NCBI GenBank assembly: GCA_019912545.1
Contig: JAIOIK010000143.1
Coordinates: 31,830-95,829, forward strand
Direction: 5' to 3'
Length of the DNA: 64,000 nt
Source: Ignavibacteria bacterium
Lineage (GTDB): Bacteria; Bacteroidota; Ignavibacteria; Tepidaquicellales; OLB5
The notes beneath the pieces are model-generated. The model was not told the DNA's origin, did no database searches, and worked only from the letters and a program-made list of their open reading frames with translations. A program made the translations under genes and the position numbers. Below, piece after piece: positions 39,361 to 48,983 of the stretch. How positions within the stretch are numbered: the stretch's first letter is position 1; every line of letters begins with the position of its first letter.

Positions 39361-39546
39361 CGAATCACTGATTCGCCAGCCTGCTGCAGGCAGGAGTGCC
39401 GAATCTTTGATTCGGCGAAAGAGGTTTTCGTTTATATTTGAGTGTTTGAAGTAAATCTTGCGAAACTTCGTTTCGAACTCCGATCAGGCGATCGGAGTTA
39501 CAAGAGGTACTGTTTATGCAGAGTCTCTCTGCAGGAGGACTCTGCA
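39361..39546. repeat. Cluster of six unrelated-sequence hairpins
   Basis: CGAATCA/TGATTCG; GCCTGC/GCAGGC; GCCGAATC/GATTCGGC; CGAAAC/GTTTCG; AACTCCGATC/GATCGGAGTT; TGCAGAGTC/GACTCTGCA. Confidence 0.75.
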
Positions 39547-39567
39547 ATACTGAAGGTCATAGATTGT

Positions 39568-40248
39568 TCAATTGGTTTTCCTTATCATTCCCATCTTAAT
39601 TCTTGGTTCAATTTCGCCTTTAATTGTATTTTCCGTAGTATCAACTCTTACTGAATCCTTTACAACACGTAATTTCCCGACAGTTCTCAATTCTATTGAT
39701 TTGCTGCTATCTGTTTTGCAGTCTGTTTTTCGGGTATCCCTTATGCTTAGCCCGCCATTTATTATTTCATCAGGTATTTTTGCGGAATCCTTCTTAATAT
39801 CCACCGGCTTGTTTGTTGAATCAACTAAAGCAACAATACCAGTCAGGGGAGTATCATCGCCGCCGGAATTACCTGAATTTGAACATGCGCTTAACATAGC
39901 GGATGCACATAACATCAGAGCAAGCGCAGTTGCGCGGAATGGAGTAAGTACAGGAATCAAAAATCCCGGGAAGCTGAATTTAGGCTGTTCGATCTCTATC
40001 TTAAGCCTTTTATTTTCAACCGGAATCGGCATAGTTTCAAGCTGAGAAACTCTGAACCTTCCGCAGAGCCTTTTATCCATGTTTTCCAGTATGAATTGTT
40101 GTACTTCATTTTCAGTTTTCTTTGAAAAATCAACCACAGTTTTTGAACATACTTTACAGAAAGCGCCCTGCTGGTTTGGTGTCATTTTATCCCAGTCTTC
40201 GTTACATGGTTCAGGAATGTAGATTTTAAACAGATTTTCGTGTTTCAT
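39568..40248 (-). CDS. Bacteroidota-type membrane protein with N-terminal Cys-rich motif
   Basis: IPEPCNEDWDKMTPNQQGAFCKVCSKTVVDFS plus a central TM/lipobox-like segment (LMLCASAMLSAC). Confidence 0.6.
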   Translation of the reverse strand: MKHENLFKIYIPEPCNEDWDKMTPNQQGAFCKVCSKTVVDFSKKTENEVQQFILENMDKRLCGRFRVSQLETMPIPVENKRLKIEIEQPKFSFPGFLIPVLTPFRATALALMLCASAMLSACSNSGNSGGDDTPLTGIVALVDSTNKPVDIKKDSAKIPDEIINGGLSIRDTRKTDCKTDSSKSIELRTVGKLRVVKDSVRVDTTENTIKGEIEPRIKMGMIRKTN

Positions 40249-40397
40249 AGTTTTATTCAGCTAGTTATGATTGTTTACTCACTTCAGTCAGGTTTTGTTC
40301 CTAAGATTAGTATTTTTAATGACCCATATCATATTAATCCTTCACAAAATTTGATAAATTAGTACAGAATAATTTCTGAATTTAATATGAAACCACT

Positions 40398-40901
40398 ATG
40401 CATGATAAAAGCATTGAATTACTGAACAAAGCTGCCGCTGATGAACTCAGCGCAGTGCATCAATATATGTATTTTCATTTTCACTGTGATGACCAGGGAT
40501 TTGACCTGCTTGCGGGACTTTTCAAAAGGACTGCAATAGAAGAAATGATGCATGTTGAGAAGCTTGCTGAAAGGATCCTGTTTTTAAAAGGAGATGTCGA
40601 AATGGTTCCTGCCGCGGCAGTTGAGCACATAAAAGAGGTTAAAGGCATGCTCGAGCTGGCAAGAAAGATGGAAGAAGGAAGCGCAAAGGACTATAATATC
40701 TGGGCTAACCAGTGTTCTGTAAATGCCGATTCTATTTCAAAACAGCTGTTCGAATCACTTGTTGCTGATGAAGAAAGACACTATGCGCAGTATGATACTG
40801 AGCTTGATAATATCGAAAAGTTCGGCTTGAATTACCTGGCGCTTCAGTCGATCGAGCGGAGCAAAAATGTATCAATTCCGGGCCAGAATACCGGGAAGTA
40901 A
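40398..40901 (+). CDS. bfr: Bacterioferritin/ferritin-like protein
   Basis: LNKAAADELSAVHQYMYFHFHC, EEMMHVEKLAERILFL, DEERHYAQYDTEL. Confidence 0.88.
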   Translation: MHDKSIELLNKAAADELSAVHQYMYFHFHCDDQGFDLLAGLFKRTAIEEMMHVEKLAERILFLKGDVEMVPAAAVEHIKEVKGMLELARKMEEGSAKDYNIWANQCSVNADSISKQLFESLVADEERHYAQYDTELDNIEKFGLNYLALQSIERSKNVSIPGQNTGK

Positions 40902-41019
40902 TATTTTTGCAGCCCGAAGTATTGTGAAGTACTGCTTTGAATAGGGGTAATAAATATATAAAAAAGGAACATATCTGAAAAAATGCTCCCTTTTTATGCA
41001 GATTAAACGAAAATGTATT

Positions 41020-41655
41020 TTAAGTTTTTGTTGTTACTGAATCAAGCCATTTGAATGAAGTAATTATTCTGATTGTAACAGCCAGGTACCAGAGTGATAC
41101 AAACGGACCAGCATCAATTAACTCCGATTCTCCCGGCGGGAATGGAAAAGTATATACATTCAGGGTAAATAACATCAGGCTGAGAAGGATTCCAAGACCG
41201 CCAAAAATTTTTCCAAGTCTTGGGTGACTCATCATATTAAGTGCTAAAAGAAAAGTTCCAACCGATATAAACATATCCCAAACAATATCAAGAGTAAGTT
41301 GAGTTATATTAAGCAATTGAGAAACATAAGCTGAAGTTTCTTTCGGGACATTCAAGTTCCGGCTTAGCTCATCACTGAAGAGAGATATTTGCAGCGCAAA
41401 CATGATAAAAACAACCGAACAGGCAATGATGTTAAATAAAACTCCGATCTGCAGGCTTACGGTGGTTTTGTTAAGTGATAAAAACCTGTAGAGCCCTATT
41501 GATGCAATTGCAAGTGATGCAGAAAAACCGAATGCGAGAACGAGTATAATCTGCTTGGGAAATGAAATGAATATCATGGATGGATAAATCACTGTGAAAA
41601 GCAAACCGAATACTACTCCTGTTTTAACCCAGGACCTGGTTGTGTTGTTTTCCAT
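41020..41655 (-). CDS. Multi-pass membrane protein, unknown function
   Basis: Several hydrophobic segments; start placed at MENNTTRSW. Confidence 0.6.
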   Translation of the reverse strand: MENNTTRSWVKTGVVFGLLFTVIYPSMIFISFPKQIILVLAFGFSASLAIASIGLYRFLSLNKTTVSLQIGVLFNIIACSVVFIMFALQISLFSDELSRNLNVPKETSAYVSQLLNITQLTLDIVWDMFISVGTFLLALNMMSHPRLGKIFGGLGILLSLMLFTLNVYTFPFPPGESELIDAGPFVSLWYLAVTIRIITSFKWLDSVTTKT

Positions 41656-41987
41656 TGTTTGTCTATTTAAGTTCAGGTTCATGCAAATATATATAAAAAT
41701 TGAGTTATCCTAAAAGCAAAAAAAACAAAAGATAAATATCATATACTCATCAATTTCAAATGAGATATCTCATTGCAGATTAATTTGTATCAAATTGATT
41801 TAAGTAGAAGCATCTTTTTCCCAAAACTCATCTATTTATGATATTGCTTTCCTTCACTTCGTTCAGGGTAAACTCTGCTTCGCTTCTCACAAAGCATTTT
41901 TTGAGGCAGCCCCTTTGATAGAAGACTAATAATTTACAATTTTTAGCATGTTAATGTGTCATTTGCAAAACGGTTTCCTGTTTTATT

Positions 41988-43415
41988 TTATACCTCGTAA
42001 TACAAATGGAATTCATAAGGATGCGGCCTTAAAGCCATTGGCTTAACTTCATTTTCCGTTTTGTAATTTATCCATGTATCTATCAGGTCATCAGTGAACA
42101 CACCTCCTTTTTTCAGATATTCATTGTCATTTGCTAAATGCTCAAGTGATGACTCAAGATTATCAGGTGCCTGCGGGATATTCTTCAATTCCTTGCTGCT
42201 TAAGTGATAGATATCCATTTCCATTGCTTCACCCGGATCGATCTTGTTCTGAATTCCATCCAAACCTGCCATGAGCATTGCAGAAAATGCCAGGTATGGA
42301 TTGGCAGTGCCATCGGGACAGCGGAACTCAACTCGCTTTGCTTTGGGACTATCGGAATACATCGGTATCCTTATGGCAGCGCTGCGGTTTGCTTTTGAAT
42401 ATGCAAGGTTTACCGGAGCCTCATATCCCGGCACAAGGCGTTTGTATGAATTTGTTGTAGGATTTGTTAAAGCAAGCAGTGATGGCGCGTGTTTTAATAA
42501 TCCGCCAATATAGTAGAGCGCCATTTGGCTGAGCCCTGCATATTCATTTCCTGCAAACAGCGGTTTACCGCCCTTCCACAGACTTTGATGCGTATGCATT
42601 CCGCTGCCGTTATCACCGAATATAGGTTTTGGCATAAATGTAGCGGTTTTGCCGAAGCTTCGCGCAGTATTTTTAACAATGTATTTGAACATCATAAGTT
42701 TATCAGCACAATCAAGCATAGGGCAGAAGCGGTAATCAATTTCAGCCTGTCCGCCTGTTGCAACTTCGTGGTGCTGAGTTTCAACTTCAATTCCCGCATT
42801 GATCAGATGTTCAACCATTGCGTTGCGGATATCGTTGGTTGAATCAGCCGGCGGAACGGGGAAGTAACCTTCCTTCATCCTTATCTTGTGGCCTAGATTA
42901 GCCTCAAGCTCTGTGCCGGTATTCCAGAAACCTTCGCGTGAATCAACCTTATACCAGCTGCTGTATTCATTAACATTGTAGGCAACGTGATCCAGAATAA
43001 AAAACTCAGCTTCCGGTCCGCAGTATATCGTATCAGCGATCTTCGTTGAGCGGAGATACGCTTCGGCTTTCTTTGCAACATAACGCGGGTCGCGGCTGTA
43101 AGGCTGTTTTGTCATCGGGCTGATTATGTCGCATATCATGGATAGATTCTTCGTTAACATGAACGGGTCTATCCTTGCTGATTCAGGATCGGGAAATACT
43201 AGCATGTCAGATTCATTTATAGACTGCCATCCTCTGATCGAGGAGCCGTCGAATCCAAGTCCCTCAGCGAAAACTTTTTCATCAAGATTGCCGGCCGGAA
43301 TGCTGAAATGCTGCCACTGCCCGGGAAGATCGGTAAAGCGGAAATCGATCATCTTCACGCCGTGCTTTTTGATCATTGCAAAAACGTTCTTTACTGCTAC
43401 GGAGTTTGCTGCCAT
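41988..43415 (-). CDS. glnA: Type I glutamine synthetase (copy 1)
   Basis: [61 protein letters not shown]. Confidence 0.96.
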   Translation of the reverse strand: MAANSVAVKNVFAMIKKHGVKMIDFRFTDLPGQWQHFSIPAGNLDEKVFAEGLGFDGSSIRGWQSINESDMLVFPDPESARIDPFMLTKNLSMICDIISPMTKQPYSRDPRYVAKKAEAYLRSTKIADTIYCGPEAEFFILDHVAYNVNEYSSWYKVDSREGFWNTGTELEANLGHKIRMKEGYFPVPPADSTNDIRNAMVEHLINAGIEVETQHHEVATGGQAEIDYRFCPMLDCADKLMMFKYIVKNTARSFGKTATFMPKPIFGDNGSGMHTHQSLWKGGKPLFAGNEYAGLSQMALYYIGGLLKHAPSLLALTNPTTNSYKRLVPGYEAPVNLAYSKANRSAAIRIPMYSDSPKAKRVEFRCPDGTANPYLAFSAMLMAGLDGIQNKIDPGEAMEMDIYHLSSKELKNIPQAPDNLESSLEHLANDNEYLKKGGVFTDDLIDTWINYKTENEVKPMALRPHPYEFHLYYEV

Positions 43416-43475
43416 TTATTTCTTTCTCCTTTTCCTTATATAGGAAATTATTTTTTAATTGAATATTTTTCGTTT

Positions 43476-43666
43476 AAACCACTGAAGTGGTTTTTATTAA
43501 TTATTAAATCTTCATACCCACGGCTGAAGCCGTGGGCTAGTCAATTGATTCTATTGAATGACGTTTCCTGTCCTTCAGACCTCAACTCAGACTTTGGTCG
43601 TTAGCCTACGACTTTAGTCGTGGGAGAATAGATTCTAGAAAATAAATAAACCGTTTCAACGGTTTA
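43476..43666. repeat. Cluster of four hairpins between the glutamine synthetase genes
   Basis: AAACCAC-tgaa-GTGGTTT; CCCACGGC-tgaa-GCCGTGGG; CCTACGAC-ttta-GTCGTGGG; AAACCGT-ttca-ACGGTTT. Confidence 0.75.
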
Positions 43667-43679
43667 TAAAATATATTTA

Positions 43680-45056
43680 CTACAACGTAAAATACATTTT
43701 ATACTCAAACGGGTGAGGCATAGTGTTAATGGAATTGATCTCGCGGTGCTTATTCTCTATCCACTGATTAATAAGCTCATCAGAAAAAACATTATCGCGC
43801 CTCAGGAAATCACTGTCCTGCTCGAGCGCGTCAAGAGATTCCTCAAGATTTCTTGGAAGGAAATGCACTTTCTCGCTGAACGAATGATCTAAAATATTCT
43901 TTTCAAACGGGCCGAATCCTTCTTTTACAGGATCGATCTTATTTATGATTCCATCTATTCCTGCCATTAATATTGCCGAAAGGCATAAGTAAGGATTAGC
44001 AGTTGAATCCGGCGGCCTGTATTCAAATCTTGTCATTTCGGGATTAGATACATACGAAGGTATCCTTATAGCCGATGATCGGTTACCCTTGCTGTATGTG
44101 AGCGCAACTGGTGCTTCAAATCCTGGAACAAGGCGCTTGTATGAATTAGTGCTAGGATTTGTGAATGCTGAAAGTACCCTGCCGTTTTTCAGTAAACCCC
44201 CGATAAAATACCTGCCTGTTTGATTGACATTGCCATACTCTCCTTTTTTATAGAAAGAATTTTTCCCTTTTGAAGTAAGAAAAGTATGTAAATGCATTCC
44301 GCTGCCCGGCTGCTTGAACATCGGCTTGGGCATAAACGTAATAAAAAGCCCGTTTTGTTTTGCGAGGTTAAACAGTGCATACTTTACAGTTACAATATGA
44401 TCAGCTGTTTTCAACAGCGGTTCGAAATAGGTCTCAATTTCCTGCTGGCCGCGCTCGCCGGTTTCATGGTGATGATACTTAACTTTAATGCCGAAGCTCT
44501 TCAAAAGCTTGCATGCCTTATCGCGGAAATCATCATAAACATCAAACGGATTGGCTGCATGGTACGCATTTGTGAAAAACTCTTCGGCGTGTTCAATTTC
44601 ATAGAATGAGGAAGAAGTCCTTGTATCATACTTTACTTTCGAGAAAATATAGAATTCAAACTCAGGGCCCCACCATGAAGTATCACAGCCCGAGTACTTT
44701 TTCACCAGGTTCTCAGCCATTCTTGATATATGCCTGCCATCCTGCGAAAAAGGCAGGCGTTTACCACCGGTCAAGAAAATATTCGCGTAAAAACTTAGCG
44801 TAGCTGCTTCACGAAAAGGGTCAATATATGCTGTTTCAAGATCGGGAATGAGAATCATATCACTCGACTCAACTTTCCTAAAACCATAGCTTGAACCGTC
44901 AAAACCAACGCCTTCTTTGATAAGGTCACTAATTATTCCGTTATAAACAGGCAGCGATATATGATGAAGCCTGCCGGTAAGATCGATACATTTAATGTCA
45001 ACAACTTCGATGCTCTTTTCTTTTATGAGGCGGGTTATGCTTTGAACAGTATTCAT
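43680..45056 (-). CDS. Glutamine synthetase family protein (copy 2)
   Basis: [53 protein letters not shown]. Confidence 0.95.
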   Translation of the reverse strand: MNTVQSITRLIKEKSIEVVDIKCIDLTGRLHHISLPVYNGIISDLIKEGVGFDGSSYGFRKVESSDMILIPDLETAYIDPFREAATLSFYANIFLTGGKRLPFSQDGRHISRMAENLVKKYSGCDTSWWGPEFEFYIFSKVKYDTRTSSSFYEIEHAEEFFTNAYHAANPFDVYDDFRDKACKLLKSFGIKVKYHHHETGERGQQEIETYFEPLLKTADHIVTVKYALFNLAKQNGLFITFMPKPMFKQPGSGMHLHTFLTSKGKNSFYKKGEYGNVNQTGRYFIGGLLKNGRVLSAFTNPSTNSYKRLVPGFEAPVALTYSKGNRSSAIRIPSYVSNPEMTRFEYRPPDSTANPYLCLSAILMAGIDGIINKIDPVKEGFGPFEKNILDHSFSEKVHFLPRNLEESLDALEQDSDFLRRDNVFSDELINQWIENKHREINSINTMPHPFEYKMYFTL

Positions 45057-45523
45057 TTTCTGTAATGTTTAAGATCAACTGCAAAAGTTTCTTTATGGGA
45101 TGAAAGCACAATAGATGTGCGGGTTGAACGTACGCCTTTCCATGACTGAATCTTTGCAAGGAGCTTTTCCAGGGATGACGCGTTATCGGTGCGTATCTTA
45201 AGTATATGTGAACCGTCACCTGTAACTGAGTGGCATTCAAGTATCTCCGGTGCAGCAAGGGCGTGGTGAACAAAATCTTTATAATGGGCAGATGAATCGC
45301 TTGTAACAAAAATAAATGCGGAAATATCTTTGCCAAGTGATCTGTGATTAAGCTTGGTTACATAACTTTCAATTGTTCCGGATTCCTCAAGCTTTTTCAT
45401 CCGCTCTGTAACAGCCGGCAAAGAAAGCCCGATGCTTTCGGCAATATCGCTGCGCTTGATCCTCGCTTCATTTTGAAGAAGCTCAAGTATCTTTACGTCA
45501 ATTTCGTCTATTACGCCTGTCAT
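45053..45523 (-). CDS. Lrp/AsnC-family transcriptional regulator
   Basis: IDEIDVKILELLQNEARIKRSDIAESIGLSLPAVTERMKKLEESGTIESY; 4-bp overlap with GS copy 2. Confidence 0.93.
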   Translation of the reverse strand: MTGVIDEIDVKILELLQNEARIKRSDIAESIGLSLPAVTERMKKLEESGTIESYVTKLNHRSLGKDISAFIFVTSDSSAHYKDFVHHALAAPEILECHSVTGDGSHILKIRTDNASSLEKLLAKIQSWKGVRSTRTSIVLSSHKETFAVDLKHYRK

Positions 45524-45701
45524 TATCTATTAAATTATTAAGGAAATATTAAGAATTATCTTAAATTATTTAGGTAAATAGAATATATTACTTGCAAATA
45601 TAAAGCAAAGTGTTGTATTTGTCAATAGTATAAATTACTATTAATACGAGTATTTTATCGTGAAAATGGCTGCTCTTAAGAGAGAAAATGGATGATAAAC
45701 A

Positions 45702-45736
45702 AACTACAATCCTCCCGGATCGGGAGGATTGTAGTT
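45702..45736 (-). terminator. Hairpin terminator downstream of ndk
   Basis: aactacaatcctcccg-gat-cgggaggattgtagtt, 16-bp perfect stem. Confidence 0.6.
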
Positions 45737-45746
45737 GAAATTTTGA

Positions 45747-46163
45747 CTACACTATATCTGAATCATTGAAGAAATGCGCTATTTCATTCTTCGCATTTTC
45801 GGGTGAATCAGAACCGTGAACAATGTTGCGCTCAATTGAATCAGCATACATTTTGCGAATAGTGCCTTCTTCGGCGTTTGCTGGATTTGTTGCACCGATA
45901 GTTTTCCTGAAATCTGCAACTGCGTTAGCTTTCTCCAGGCAAAGCGGAATTACCGGCCCGGAAGTCATATATGAAACAAGCTCGCCGTAAAAAGGGCGCT
46001 CTTTATGTACTTCATAGAATTTTTTAGCTGAATCTTCTGTTAATTTAGTAAGCTTCATAGCCTTAATTTCAAATCCAGCGTCTAATATATGCTGGATAAC
46101 TTTGCCCTGTACCCTTTTATCCAGGCAATCAGGCTTCAAAATTGCGAGTGTTCTTTCTGTCAT
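45747..46163 (-). CDS. ndk: Nucleoside diphosphate kinase
   Basis: [29 protein letters not shown] active-site motif. Confidence 0.96.
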   Translation of the reverse strand: MTERTLAILKPDCLDKRVQGKVIQHILDAGFEIKAMKLTKLTEDSAKKFYEVHKERPFYGELVSYMTSGPVIPLCLEKANAVADFRKTIGATNPANAEEGTIRKMYADSIERNIVHGSDSPENAKNEIAHFFNDSDIV

Positions 46164-46290
46164 TTATTTTTTAAGTTGTTGATTAATTACTCTGTTAATT
46201 TATTATATTTTACAAAGTTAGGATTAAGATTTGATTTTTTAAATTCAATAATAAATCTCTTTATGTTATTAATTACGACTCAAATTATAT

Positions 46291-46320
46291 CAGAACAAGG
46301 GGGCATGCCCCCTTGTTCCA
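46291..46320. repeat. Second copy of the cagaacaagggggcatgcccccttgttc palindrome
   Basis: 28 nt identical to 24337-24364; 26-bp perfect palindrome. Confidence 0.85.
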
Positions 46321-46399
46321 ATTGTTATGCATATTGAATAATTATATCCTTTTAAAAGAGCGGGCATTTCGCAATTTTACGTACTAAACTTATAGAAAT

Positions 46400-47419
46400 T
46401 TGTCAGAAATAACCAATTATTCCGGAAACGAACCGCCCAAACAGGAAGTCTTTGAGGGCGTTTATACTATTAAAGAAGAACCCCGAAAGAAAAAAGGGTG
46501 GGGGATTTGGGTTAATATCCTGCTGTTCATTCTGACCTTCATCACAACAACCATGGCAGGTGCTGCCTGGCTAAACCGAGATCCCCTTGAACTCAGAAAC
46601 TTTTCACTTGGATTAACGTACTCTATTCTTATACTTACTTTTTTATCTTTTCATGAATTCGGGCATTACTTTGCCGCAAAAATTCATAAAGTCAAAGTAA
46701 CTCTACCATTTTATATTCCTTTTCCTATGATACTAAATCCATTTGGAACAATGGGCGCCGTGATCAAGATCAAACAGCAGATAACTTCACGCAAAGCCCT
46801 GTTCGATATCGGTATTGCCGGTCCTATAGCCGGATTTATTGCCGCAACGGCAATGCTGGTTTACGGAATGACTCACCTTCCGCCGTTTGAATATATTTAT
46901 GACATCCATCCGGAATATCAAACTACAGGCGTTCCGCTTAATGGATTTTCTTTCGGGCCAAACCTTTTGTTCATCGGACTCGCGAAATTGCTTACCGGTT
47001 CACCAGATGTCTTCATGCCGCCAATGAATGAAATCTATCATTATCCATTCCTATGCGTTGGATGGTTTGGCTTACTGGTGACAGCGCTTAACTTACTGCC
47101 CGTTGGCCAACTTGATGGAGGCCACATTCTTTATGCACTCCTGAAAGGAAAAAGCAAATATATCTCACGGGCATTCTTTGGTCTGCTTCTTGTTATGGGA
47201 CTTATCGGACTCCTTCCTGTAATCGGATTGAATATATTGCCTGAATACGGACTTCTCAACTGGTTGATATGGGCGATACTGATTTTCTTTGTAATTAAAA
47301 TAGAGCATCCGCCGTTTTATGACCCTACTCCTCTTGGAACAGGAAGAATTCTCATGGGATTCTTTGCTTTATTCATGTTTATTACTTCATTTACTCCGGT
47401 ACCGTTTACTGATTTCTAA
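46400..47419 (+). CDS. Site-2 protease / M50-family intramembrane metallopeptidase (TTG start)
   Basis: FHEFGHYFAAK and LDGGH motifs in a multi-TM protein. Confidence 0.92.
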   Translation: MSEITNYSGNEPPKQEVFEGVYTIKEEPRKKKGWGIWVNILLFILTFITTTMAGAAWLNRDPLELRNFSLGLTYSILILTFLSFHEFGHYFAAKIHKVKVTLPFYIPFPMILNPFGTMGAVIKIKQQITSRKALFDIGIAGPIAGFIAATAMLVYGMTHLPPFEYIYDIHPEYQTTGVPLNGFSFGPNLLFIGLAKLLTGSPDVFMPPMNEIYHYPFLCVGWFGLLVTALNLLPVGQLDGGHILYALLKGKSKYISRAFFGLLLVMGLIGLLPVIGLNILPEYGLLNWLIWAILIFFVIKIEHPPFYDPTPLGTGRILMGFFALFMFITSFTPVPFTDF

Positions 47420-47436
47420 ACTTATAATTGCAGCAA

Positions 47437-48402
47437 ATGAATATTGTATTCCTGAATGTATTAAGTGAGAAATGGGAAGAAAAATATTCTGAGCTAAAGA
47501 AAGAATTCCCCGAAGTAAATTTCTCCAATTCTACAGATCCGGAAGAACGCAGCAAAGTAATTGAAACGGCAGACGCAATTGTTACCGGAAGGCTTACCGA
47601 AGAAGAATTAACCAATGCAAAAAAAATTAAAGCTATCTTTATTCCCTTTACCGGAACTAATAATTTTCCTTTGCAATACATCAAAAGGCGTAACATAATA
47701 CTCTCAAACACTCATGCCAATGCGAAGTATGTTGCAGAGCGTGCTGTTACACTTGCGCTTGCGTTACTTGGGAAAGTTGTGATGTTCCACAATGCCCTTA
47801 TTAAAGGAGTGTGGAACCGAACTGATGATGATGACCACTTGTGGGAATCAATACACGGCAGGAGATGCGGCATACTTGGTTATGGACACATAGGCAGGAA
47901 TATTGCGAAGCTCCTCAAGGCGTATGAATGTAAGATAACCGGGTTCAGGAAAAATATCTCCTCTGAAAAAGACGAGTATGCAGATGTGATCACTAGTGAT
48001 CTGCACTATGTAATAGATAATAGCGATTTAGTTTTCGTCTGTTTACCCTTAAACGCGGAAACAAAAGACCTGATAAATGCCCAAATTTTGCAAAAAATGA
48101 AGGGAAAATATATCATTAATGTGGGCAGGGGTGCAACAATTAACGAAGAAGCGTTGTATAACTCTTTGAAAAGCGGAATTCTCACAGGGGCAGCTTTGGA
48201 TGTGTGGTATAACTATCCGGGCAAAAAAACAGAGCCTGTTTATCCTGCGAACTTCCCGTTCTGGGAATTAGATAACGTGATCCTTTCGCCGCACAAAGCA
48301 AGCAGTACTCCGGACGCAATAGCAGCTATGATTAATGATACGGCGGAAAATATCAGAGCTTTCATTCTAACAGGTAAACCTAAGGAGATAGTAAGCCAAT
48401 GA
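47437..48402 (+). CDS. D-2-hydroxyacid dehydrogenase family protein
   Basis: GILGYGHIGRNIAKLLKAY Rossmann motif, NVGRGATINEEAL, LSPHKAS. Confidence 0.9.
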   Translation: MNIVFLNVLSEKWEEKYSELKKEFPEVNFSNSTDPEERSKVIETADAIVTGRLTEEELTNAKKIKAIFIPFTGTNNFPLQYIKRRNIILSNTHANAKYVAERAVTLALALLGKVVMFHNALIKGVWNRTDDDDHLWESIHGRRCGILGYGHIGRNIAKLLKAYECKITGFRKNISSEKDEYADVITSDLHYVIDNSDLVFVCLPLNAETKDLINAQILQKMKGKYIINVGRGATINEEALYNSLKSGILTGAALDVWYNYPGKKTEPVYPANFPFWELDNVILSPHKASSTPDAIAAMINDTAENIRAFILTGKPKEIVSQ

Positions 48403-48968
48403 AGTCAGTTATTTTTTTGTACACTTTCTTAATCGCCGGTAATTTACTTTGCCAGGGGATTGAAGTTAGTATTGAAACCAGCAAGACTGAATATTCAGGC
48501 TATTCCTATAATAAAGAAGCAGACCCGATATTGATGACCTGTAAAATAAAAAACAACAGTGTCACTCCGGTTACTTTTCGCCGGGCAAGTGTATTCAGTC
48601 TCGATTTTGTAAGTGGTGAAGGAGGATTCTCAAATGATCATTGCTTTAAATTGTACCCATACAACGATAACGGCAGCTGGCACAACTTTGTTGAAACCGA
48701 AAGAACAAAGGAAGCATTTGTTACAATTGAGCCGGGCAGCGAGTATGTGCATTCAAACAAGTTCACTATTGGCTGGCTTTGCCGAAGCGGTCCGCCTTTG
48801 GGCAACTGGGTATTTGATATCCGTTATATAAGGAACATAAGCGAAGACGATAATTACTATTTTGTAAAAAGTTATTATACCGATAAGCATGAAAAAATAT
48901 TTGTAAGTGATGCGTGGACGGGGATTCTGGAATCAAACACCGTGAGAGTCATAATTACTGATAGATAA
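48399..48968 (+). CDS. Hypothetical secreted protein
   Basis: N-terminal signal peptide; overlaps the preceding gene by 4 bp. Confidence 0.6.
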   Translation: MKSVIFLYTFLIAGNLLCQGIEVSIETSKTEYSGYSYNKEADPILMTCKIKNNSVTPVTFRRASVFSLDFVSGEGGFSNDHCFKLYPYNDNGSWHNFVETERTKEAFVTIEPGSEYVHSNKFTIGWLCRSGPPLGNWVFDIRYIRNISEDDNYYFVKSYYTDKHEKIFVSDAWTGILESNTVRVIITDR

Positions 48969-48983
48969 TTTTTTTGCTTTTCT

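Noticed and set aside
39361-39546. Hairpin cluster as a CRISPR array
   Set aside because: Hairpins have different sequences and no repeated direct-repeat unit or regular spacer length; no cas genes
39365-39654. ORFs 39365-39547 (-) and 39442-39654 (+)
   Set aside because: Spurious translations of the hairpin cluster
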